From Allomuricauda sp. (GTDB lineage Bacteria > Bacteroidota > Bacteroidia > Flavobacteriales > Flavobacteriaceae), in assembly GCA_028289745.1 (NCBI GenBank), contig JANQOD010000323.1, forward strand, positions 1 through 5,463: a stretch of 5,463 nt of DNA, given 5' to 3'. Below, piece by piece: positions 1 through 5,463 of this stretch; the stretch's first letter is position 1, and the number at the start of each line of letters is the position of its first letter. The notes beneath the pieces are model-generated. The model saw only the letters and a program-made list of their open reading frames with translations, did no database searches and was not told the DNA's origin. Both the position numbers and the translations under genes were made by a program.

Positions 1-2
1 TG

Positions 3-158
3 AAATTTTCGCACAATATCAACCGAATTGAAGCTTTTAACGATGCTGTGCCTGTATTTGCAGCTACGCCGCCCATAGTATCGGTCGATAACGATTCAGA
101 CATTTCAATAGTACGAATCGATTGGTCGGTTTTCCCTCTGGTATTTTTAGATAAATGA
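3..158 (+). CDS. 3' end of an unidentified gene (partial)
   Basis: This frame is open from the left edge for 51 codons and ends at TGA 156-158. The stop overlaps the ATG (155-157) of the M1 peptidase gene in an ATGA arrangement, which often marks translationally coupled genes. The visible tail is rich in Val, Ile, Asp and Phe (for example VDNDSDISIVRIDW and the final VFPLVFLDK). It has no transmembrane segment and no motif I recognise, so I assign no function. That it is a real gene rests only on the open frame and the tight overlap. Fifty-one open codons can occur by chance, and the other two forward frames close at the TGA 29-31 and the TAG 76-78. The start and most of the gene lie outside the window. 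Confidence 0.5.
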   Translation, partial: KFSHNINRIEAFNDAVPVFAATPPIVSVDNDSDISIVRIDWSVFPLVFLDK

Positions 159-1795
159 AGATTATGAGAAGAAAGTTTTTTGCCATCATACTGTTATTGG
201 TAGGTACGGTTTGTTTCGCACAAGATGATTTAGAATACACACGGGATGAATACTTGCGTGGCAGCATCACGGCAGAACGTGAGTGGTGGGATTTGAATTA
301 CTACCATCTCGACATTGAGGTAAAACCAGATGAAAAATCCATTTCAGGAAGCAATATGATACGCTACCAAGTGCTCGAAGAGAACAAAGTGATGCAAATC
401 GATTTGCAGCCACCCCTTAAAATCGAAAAGATCATACAAGATGGCAAAGCACTTTCGCACAGAAAAGCGGGCACAAATGCGTATCACGTACTTCTTGAAA
501 GCCCACAGAAAAAAGGAGATTTCAAGGAAGTCATCGTTCATTACTCTGGCAAGCCCCGTGAAGCCTTGAATGCCCCTTGGGACGGTGGGTTTTCTTGGAC
601 GAAAGATAACAACGGCAACCATTTTGTGGCCACCTCTTGCCAAGGTCTTGGCGCCAGTGCCTGGTGGCCCAACAAAGACCACATGTACGATGAGGTCGAC
701 AGCATGGCCATTAGTGTGACCGTACCCAAAAACTTGATAGATGTCTCGAACGGCAGGCTTAGAAAGGTAGAGGAGCATGGTGATACCAAGACCTATCATT
801 GGTTTGTCGATAGCCCCATAAATAACTACGGGGTCAATGTCAATATCGGTGACTATGTCCATTTCGGAGAAAAGTACCAAGGCGAGAAAGGGGAATTGGA
901 CTTTGATTATTATGTGTTGCGTGACAACCTTGAAAAAGCCAAAGAACAGTTCAAGCAAGCACCAATGATGATGGAAGCTTTTGAACACTGGTTCGGCCCT
1001 TACCCTTTCTATGAAGATAGTTTTAAATTAGTGGAAGTACCCTATTTGGGCATGGAGCACCAAAGCTCGGTCACTTATGGCAACGGATACCAGAATGGTT
1101 ATCTTGGAGTAGATTTATCAGGTACCGGTTGGGGACTTAAATTTGATTTTATCATCATCCACGAAGCCGGCCATGAATGGTTCGCCAACAACATCACCTA
1201 CAAAGACATCGCCGATATGTGGGTGCATGAAGGTTTTACCGCCTATTCAGAGAATCTGTATCTCGATTATCACTTTGGTAAGGAAGCGGCTGCCGATTAT
1301 GTCATCGGAACACGAAAAAATATACGAAACGACCGCCCCATCATCGGCAGGTATAATTTGAACAGAAGGGGTTCGGGCGATATGTACTACAAAGGGGCCA
1401 ACATCTTGCATACGCTCAGACAATTGATCGAAGATGATGAAAAATGGCGGCATATATTGAGAAAGATGAACAGGGTATTCTATCACCAAACGGTCACCAC
1501 CCAACAAATAGAGCATTTTTTGAGCGAGGAAACAGAAAAAGACCTGTCTGCTTTTTTTAATCAATACCTACGTACAACACAAATTCCTGTTTTGGAATAT
1601 GAGTTTGATGGAAAAAACCTCAAATACCGTTATGTAGAAATCGTGGAAGACTTTGATATGCCATTACGCATTTTTGTTGACAAAAAGGAAAAATGGTTAT
1701 TTCCCCACAAAAATTCTGAATGGAAAACCGAGAGCTTAATAGGGGAAAATCTTGAAATCGACCGTAATTTTTATATCGAAGCAAAAAGACTATAA
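155..1795 (+). CDS. Secreted M1-family zinc metallopeptidase (aminopeptidase N-like)
   Basis: This is a 546-residue zinc-dependent M1 (gluzincin) peptidase, probably an aminopeptidase that trims peptides outside the cytoplasm. Residues 1-22 form a signal peptide: MRRK, a hydrophobic run FAIILLLVGTV, and a likely signal peptidase I cut after CFA. The Cys is not in a good lipobox, so lipidation is unlikely. An N-terminal beta-rich region (about 45-230) precedes the catalytic domain. The zinc site is HEAGH at 336-340 with the third ligand E359 in WVHEGF, exactly 18 residues later. The substrate-binding GAMEN-type motif appears as GMEH (299-302), so the usual Asn is His. Y411 in YYKGA fits the transition-state tyrosine. 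The protein is shorter than classical 800-900 residue PepN and lacks the large C-terminal helical domain, ending in a short beta-rich tail. ATG 164 is an alternative start with an equally good signal peptide. I preferred 155 for the ATGA overlap. Family call is firm; substrate is unknown. Confidence 0.95.
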   Translation: MKIMRRKFFAIILLLVGTVCFAQDDLEYTRDEYLRGSITAEREWWDLNYYHLDIEVKPDEKSISGSNMIRYQVLEENKVMQIDLQPPLKIEKIIQDGKALSHRKAGTNAYHVLLESPQKKGDFKEVIVHYSGKPREALNAPWDGGFSWTKDNNGNHFVATSCQGLGASAWWPNKDHMYDEVDSMAISVTVPKNLIDVSNGRLRKVEEHGDTKTYHWFVDSPINNYGVNVNIGDYVHFGEKYQGEKGELDFDYYVLRDNLEKAKEQFKQAPMMMEAFEHWFGPYPFYEDSFKLVEVPYLGMEHQSSVTYGNGYQNGYLGVDLSGTGWGLKFDFIIIHEAGHEWFANNITYKDIADMWVHEGFTAYSENLYLDYHFGKEAAADYVIGTRKNIRNDRPIIGRYNLNRRGSGDMYYKGANILHTLRQLIEDDEKWRHILRKMNRVFYHQTVTTQQIEHFLSEETEKDLSAFFNQYLRTTQIPVLEYEFDGKNLKYRYVEIVEDFDMPLRIFVDKKEKWLFPHKNSEWKTESLIGENLEIDRNFYIEAKRL

Positions 1796-1806
1796 CCAAA
1801 ACCCCA

Positions 1807-2349
1807 GTGTCGCTCGACCTACAGCCGATTTTAGAAAATGAATTGGTCAAGATCAGACCATTGGCCATCGCAGATTTCGCTGCCCTTTATGCAGTGGCCT
1901 GTGACCCATTGATTTGGGAACAGCACCAATGCAAAGATCGTTGGAGAAAAGAAGTGTTTCAAGAATTCTTTGTAGAAGCAATAGCTGCCAAAGGCACCTT
2001 GATCATTGTGGATAAGAACACCGGGGGCATAATCGGCAGCTCGCGTTACAAATTGTGTGAAAAAGATCGATCGGCCCTAGAAATAGGATGGACGTTTTTA
2101 TCTCGCGATTACTGGGGCGGCACTTACAACAATTCGTTCAAAATGTTGATGATAGCCCACGCTTTCGCCCATTTTGACAACGTGCTGTTTTATATCGACA
2201 AAGACAACCTTCGCTCACAAAAAGCCGTTGAGAAATTAGGAAGCCAAAAGGTAAATCAAAGCGATGGAAATGGGCATCTTTGCCATGATGACGAAAATAC
2301 GCTTACGTATTGCCTCAACAAGGCCAGTTATCTGAATGGGCAAAACTAA
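1807..2349 (+). CDS. GNAT family N-acetyltransferase (RimJ/RimL-like)
   Basis: This 180-residue cytoplasmic protein has the fold signature of Gcn5-related acetyltransferases, which move an acetyl group from acetyl-CoA to an amine. The N-terminal segment (VKIRPLAIADFAALYAVACD, 14-33) is typical of the RimJ/RimL-like branch. The acetyl-CoA binding core is LEIGWTFLSRDYWGGTYN (91-108), with RDYWGG in the place of the Q/R-x-x-G-x-G/A loop. It is followed by the helix around 110-122 and then DNLRSQKAVEKLG (133-145), the conserved motif B region. Length is normal for the family. The start is GTG 1807: no ATG exists in frame between the upstream stop (1765-1767) and GTG, and the resulting N-terminus suits the family. 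It begins 11 bp after the M1 peptidase stop, so co-transcription is likely. The acceptor substrate cannot be read from sequence; it could be a protein N-terminus, a small amine or a drug. Confidence 0.92.
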   Translation: MSLDLQPILENELVKIRPLAIADFAALYAVACDPLIWEQHQCKDRWRKEVFQEFFVEAIAAKGTLIIVDKNTGGIIGSSRYKLCEKDRSALEIGWTFLSRDYWGGTYNNSFKMLMIAHAFAHFDNVLFYIDKDNLRSQKAVEKLGSQKVNQSDGNGHLCHDDENTLTYCLNKASYLNGQN

Positions 2350-2362
2350 ACCTCGGCAACGA

Positions 2363-5300
2363 CTAGTTGAAATGGGCATTCATCAATGCAATGGGCACAC
2401 CCCCCCTATTCTGGCCCTCAATCGGTTTATGTACAAAATATAGGGCATCTACTTTTTCATTCATCGATTTGTTCAATTGAACGGCCAACGCTCCTTTGGA
2501 CTGCCCGGATTTTGGTGCTGGCATGCTCCCCACTCCCAATAGCTCGCCATCAACAGCATCTTTTCTGACTTCAAATTGCAGATCAGCTTTCGGTGGGGCC
2601 TGCCAACCTACTGCTAGCGTCACATTTTTAACACCGGTCAAATCAATATCTTCAAGAGCAAACCAACCTTCGTTTTCAGGTACGGTCAGAAGGTCCATTC
2701 CCCCAAACTTAACGTGCGTAAAACCTTCGTTCTTGGTGTCTTTTGAAAAAGTGAGTGTATTGGTTTGCAAGTATGCCGATGTGACTCCAGTGAGGGGTGG
2801 CGCATTGCCCTCGCCCCCATCTGTATAACTTGCCGTCAAGACCATTACTTTGGTTCCCCGTGTCGGGTCGGGTACAAATTTCCCTGAGGGGGGCAGTGAC
2901 TTTTCATCAGCAACGTCACCCACCAATGATTGTATGTACAAGGCTATCTGCCGTGATTCGTCTAGGGTAATCGTAGGGTGTGCGGGCATCATTACTTCGC
3001 CCCATACCCCTGAACCGCCGTCGATGATTTTCTTTTGTAGATAGGGAAGCGCATCTTCGCGGCCCTCGTATTTGGTGGCAACGTCAAAATAGTTTGGACC
3101 TATCGAAGCTTCCCTTTCTTTATGACAGGCCTTACAGTCCATAGACTGGGTAAGGGCCTTGCCCATTACAGCTGCTGAAACCTGTTGATGGCCCAATGAC
3201 ATGTTCACTTGGTCCATTCCCTCCAAATAATCGACCGATACAAAAATATGGTCGAGATCAATGTCTTCAGAACTGTCGGGATCGGTCACTGACACTTCAT
3301 ATTCAACGGGAACCCCCGCAATAAAGAACGAAGAATTTCCGCCCTTTAAATCAATCGAGACCAAAGGTCTTGAATTACCGGCGGTGACACGCAGTTGGTC
3401 GCTGCCCAAAGAAGCGCCTTTATCGTCCCTTACCTCAACGGTTATCTTGTATTCACCCGGCTCTGAATAGGTATGCCGTACTTTATTTTCGGTAGTTTCG
3501 TTGGTTTCGCCATTTCCAAAGTCCCAAACATAATCGATCCCATCGCCCTCGCGGTCGTGCGCCGCTATCGTGGCAACTACCTCAAGAGGTAACTTTCCTG
3601 AAGTCTTGTCAACGACAAAGCTATCGATAAGCGGCGGTCGGTTTCCACCATTGTACATTATGTAAGATAGCCCAGAATCTTCATTCGGGGTAAACCATCC
3701 GCTCCCGTATTCCAACAAATAAACGCGGCCATCATCGCTTATTTCCATATCAATAAGGTTCTGCACCTTTATCTCAGGGGCAAAAGGTTCCATTTTGTTA
3801 AAAGTGCCATCCTCAAAAAGGGTAACGGCCATCATCCATCCCCGCATCCATTCATAAATCAATGGTTTACCATCGTAGTAATCGGGAAGCCCTCCATTTG
3901 TGTACAAATCGGAATAATACACCGGCCCCGCCATAGCATTTCTACCACCTGTGCCCACCTGTGGAAAGTCTTGGGTCGGGGCATACGGGTAATAGACCAT
4001 GGCAGGCTGTGCTGACGGCAATTCCCTAAGCCCGGTATTGTTTCTACTGTCATTTATCGGTTTCTCTGTGTCGAAGGCATCACCGCTTTCGCCCGTTGCA
4101 TAATCGTAATCGACATAGGCCCTATTGTCACCCACAAATAGCGGCCACCCAAAATTGCCCGCGGCTCTTGCCTGGCCCACCTCATCATAGCCCCGTGGCC
4201 CCCTATCGGGGTCATCTTCTTGGGCATCAGGACCCACATCGCCCCAATAGAGGTATCCATTTTTGGGGTCTACCGATATGCGGTACGGATTACGGTGCCC
4301 CATGGTATAGATTTCGGGTCGTGCCCTTGTGGTTCCTACAGGGAATAGATTTCCTTTGGGAATATCATAAGTGCCGTCTTCATTTACCTTGATACGCAAA
4401 ATTTTTCCGCGTAAGTCGTTGGTATTGCCCGAAGAACGGCGTGCATCGTATTGCTCCTTGCCCGGTAGGTCGTTCAAAGGTGCATAGCCCCTATTGACGT
4501 ATGAGGCATCGGGCTCATCGAATGGTGTCGAATTGTCACCAGTGGATAAATACAATAATCCATCACCCCCGAAGGCAATCGACCCACCTGTATGGCAACA
4601 GATTTCACGCTGGCTCTCGACCTCTAGAATTATCTGTTCTGAATCAAGGTCGAACTCCCCATCTTTAAATGTAAAGCGTGAAAGTCGGTTTACCCATTTA
4701 TCGCCAGTGGGGGCGTAATAGGCATAGATCCATTGATTGTTTGCATAATCAGGATCTTTTTGAAGCCCCATCAAACCTTCTTCGGCATTCACCCCTGGGG
4801 CGTTCAAGGCTTTGTGGTACACATCGAGATAAGCTACTTGTGACAATTCTTTGGTTTCATCTGAATAAAGAAGAATCTCGCCCCTACGCTGCGCTATAAG
4901 CACATCGTTATTGGGCAAAACGGCCATTTCAATGGGTTCGAAGAACTCACCCTGAACCAGTATCTCTTTGGTAAATCTATCGGCATCGGGCGGCATCTCG
5001 GTCGTTGCCTTGTCATAATCGAGCTCTAAATTCTCGCCGATGGCATATTGAATACCACCCAAAAGGTGCTTCAAAAACAATTCCTCCGAAAAGCTTTCAT
5101 CGGTATGGCCGCCCGCGGTGTAAAAAGCCCGCCCCCCATCATATTCATGGTACCAGCTCATAGGGTGGTAATCACCGTTCTCACCACCTTCATAGGTAGA
5201 TTCGTCTACGGTCATCAATACATTCACATCAGGGTTCAACTTCTTGAAATTGTATAGCTCATCGGTACGGCGCCAAATGGTATCGGTAAAAAACGCCGTG

Positions 5301-5392
5301 GCAATAAAGGTGCTGTTCTTAATGATAAAGTCTGCCTCAGGGGTACCGGCCGGATGGCTCAAAAATTGGCCTCCGACCAATTTATTGTACCA
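2363..5392 (-). CDS. Multidomain ThuA / PQQ sugar dehydrogenase / PKD / cytochrome c protein, 5'-truncated
   Basis: This is a very large exported-type protein; residues are numbered from TTG 5380, which is not the true start. Residues 1-115 are the C-terminal part of a ThuA-like domain (LVGGQFLSHP, PMSWYHEYDGGRAFYTAGGHT). Residues about 137-580 are a glucose/sorbosone dehydrogenase beta-propeller expected to bind PQQ and calcium, with GLMGLQKDPDY, CCHTGGSIAFGGDG (H263 aligns with the catalytic His of soluble glucose dehydrogenase), RGKILRI, MGHRNPYRISVDP and GNFGWPLFVGDN. Residues about 590-668 are a PKD domain (YVWDFGNGE). Residues about 735-820 are a monoheme cytochrome c (C749-K-A-C-H753, probable distal ligand M798 in MMPAHP). 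Residues about 845-1005 form a beta-rich domain resembling CBM6-type carbohydrate binders. Likely role: sugar oxidation outside the cytoplasm with electrons passing from PQQ to heme. Coding sense continues past 5380 as WYNK, then meets the inverted repeat and an in-frame TAA (5435-5437). The signal peptide and the first part of ThuA are therefore absent. The stop faces the GNAT gene across 13 bp. Confidence 0.93.
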   Translation of the reverse strand, partial: WYNKLVGGQFLSHPAGTPEADFIIKNSTFIATAFFTDTIWRRTDELYNFKKLNPDVNVLMTVDESTYEGGENGDYHPMSWYHEYDGGRAFYTAGGHTDESFSEELFLKHLLGGIQYAIGENLELDYDKATTEMPPDADRFTKEILVQGEFFEPIEMAVLPNNDVLIAQRRGEILLYSDETKELSQVAYLDVYHKALNAPGVNAEEGLMGLQKDPDYANNQWIYAYYAPTGDKWVNRLSRFTFKDGEFDLDSEQIILEVESQREICCHTGGSIAFGGDGLLYLSTGDNSTPFDEPDASYVNRGYAPLNDLPGKEQYDARRSSGNTNDLRGKILRIKVNEDGTYDIPKGNLFPVGTTRARPEIYTMGHRNPYRISVDPKNGYLYWGDVGPDAQEDDPDRGPRGYDEVGQARAAGNFGWPLFVGDNRAYVDYDYATGESGDAFDTEKPINDSRNNTGLRELPSAQPAMVYYPYAPTQDFPQVGTGGRNAMAGPVYYSDLYTNGGLPDYYDGKPLIYEWMRGWMMAVTLFEDGTFNKMEPFAPEIKVQNLIDMEISDDGRVYLLEYGSGWFTPNEDSGLSYIMYNGGNRPPLIDSFVVDKTSGKLPLEVVATIAAHDREGDGIDYVWDFGNGETNETTENKVRHTYSEPGEYKITVEVRDDKGASLGSDQLRVTAGNSRPLVSIDLKGGNSSFFIAGVPVEYEVSVTDPDSSEDIDLDHIFVSVDYLEGMDQVNMSLGHQQVSAAVMGKALTQSMDCKACHKEREASIGPNYFDVATKYEGREDALPYLQKKIIDGGSGVWGEVMMPAHPTITLDESRQIALYIQSLVGDVADEKSLPPSGKFVPDPTRGTKVMVLTASYTDGGEGNAPPLTGVTSAYLQTNTLTFSKDTKNEGFTHVKFGGMDLLTVPENEGWFALEDIDLTGVKNVTLAVGWQAPPKADLQFEVRKDAVDGELLGVGSMPAPKSGQSKGALAVQLNKSMNEKVDALYFVHKPIEGQNRGGVPIALMNAHFN
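5095..5170. repeat. Inverted repeat, internal arm (native coding copy)
   Basis: These 76 bases are the exact reverse complement of 5388-5463. This arm is the native one: on the minus strand it encodes the uninterrupted ThuA segment from HPMSWYHEYDGG through GGHTDE, in frame with the sequence on both sides. Identity stops at 5171 (A here, where pairing with 5387 would need C). On the other side the match runs until the window ends, so the true repeat could be longer. Confidence 0.97.
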
Positions 5393-5463
5393 CCCTATGA
5401 GCTGGTACCATGAATATGATGGGGGGCGGGCTTTTTACACCGCGGGCGGCCATACCGATGAAA
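5388..5463. repeat. Inverted repeat, terminal arm (fold-back copy at the window end)
   Basis: This is an exact 76-base reverse-complement copy of 5095-5170, separated from it by 217 bp (5171-5387). Here the plus strand carries the coding sense of the ThuA fragment (HPMSWYHEYDGG onward) with no start codon of its own. On the minus strand it replaces the expected upstream part of the large gene and introduces TAA at 5435-5437. It has no transposase, target-site duplication or other mobile-element feature. It most likely marks a chimeric or graph-branch contig end and should not be read as a separate gene. A real inverted duplication is the alternative. Confidence 0.95.

Noticed and set aside
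169..223. Possible lipoprotein signal (Cys in TVCFAQ) in the M1 peptidase
   Set aside because: The residue before Cys is Val, not Ala, Gly or Ser, and a good signal peptidase I site CFA-Q follows directly.
344..988. Long antisense open frame (214 codons, minus strand) inside the M1 peptidase gene
   Set aside because: It lies wholly opposite a well-supported gene, its translation shows no family motif, and the sense frame carries the complete M1 signature. It is a codon-bias shadow.
2376..2389. Small hairpin GCATT-CATC-AATGC near the convergent gene ends
   Set aside because: The stem is only five base pairs, lies inside the last codons of the large gene and has no following T-run, so it is not a credible terminator.
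2371..2397. Short direct repeat of AATGGGCA near the 3' end of the large gene
   Set aside because: Two 8-base copies within coding sequence (AHFN and the preceding region) are within chance expectation.
5391..5463. Plus-strand open frame at the right edge encoding a ThuA fragment (HPMSWYHEYDGG)
   Set aside because: It is the inverted copy of 5095-5167 with no start codon or upstream signals, so it is not an independent second ThuA gene.
5095..5463. Inverted repeat read as terminal repeats of a mobile element or a phage/telomere hairpin
   Set aside because: Both arms are ordinary ThuA coding sequence, the 217-bp spacer is also native coding sequence, and there is no transposase, resolvase or target duplication.

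Overview
The window looks like chromosomal DNA from a marine-type member of the Bacteroidota, most likely the Flavobacteriia. The evidence is the protein families present (a short secreted M1 peptidase with a GMEH motif, a RimJ-like GNAT, and a very large ThuA / sugar-dehydrogenase / PKD / cytochrome c fusion), moderate G+C, and A/T-rich start regions without strong Shine-Dalgarno sequences. This placement is inferred from protein style, not from a marker gene.

Layout. Bases 3-158 (+) hold the 3' end of an unrecognised reading frame whose TGA overlaps the next start (ATGA). Bases 155-1795 (+) encode a secreted M1-family zinc metallopeptidase with an intact HEXXH-(18)-E site. After 11 bp, 1807-2349 (+) encodes a GNAT acetyltransferase starting with GTG. 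These three lie close together in one direction and could be one transcript. After a 13-bp convergent gap, 2363 to about 5392 (-) encodes a >1000-residue periplasmic or exported multidomain protein. From N to C terminus it has a truncated ThuA-like domain, a glucose/sorbosone-type PQQ dehydrogenase propeller, a PKD domain, a monoheme cytochrome c and a carbohydrate-binding-like C-terminal domain. Its true N-terminus is not in the window.

The most unusual structure is at the right edge. The last 76 bases (5388-5463) are a perfect reverse complement of 5095-5170, which lies inside the same gene, with a 217-bp spacer. The copy interrupts the ThuA domain in the middle of its coding sequence and puts an in-frame stop upstream. 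The best explanation is a fold-back chimera or an assembly-graph artefact at a contig end, not a biological hairpin. A real inverted duplication cannot be excluded from sequence alone.

Functionally, the M1 peptidase fits periplasmic or surface peptide scavenging. The large protein fits sugar binding and oxidation with electrons passed to its own heme. Nothing in the window links the two in one pathway. I see no RNA gene, CRISPR array, transposase or phage feature, and no clear novel system.
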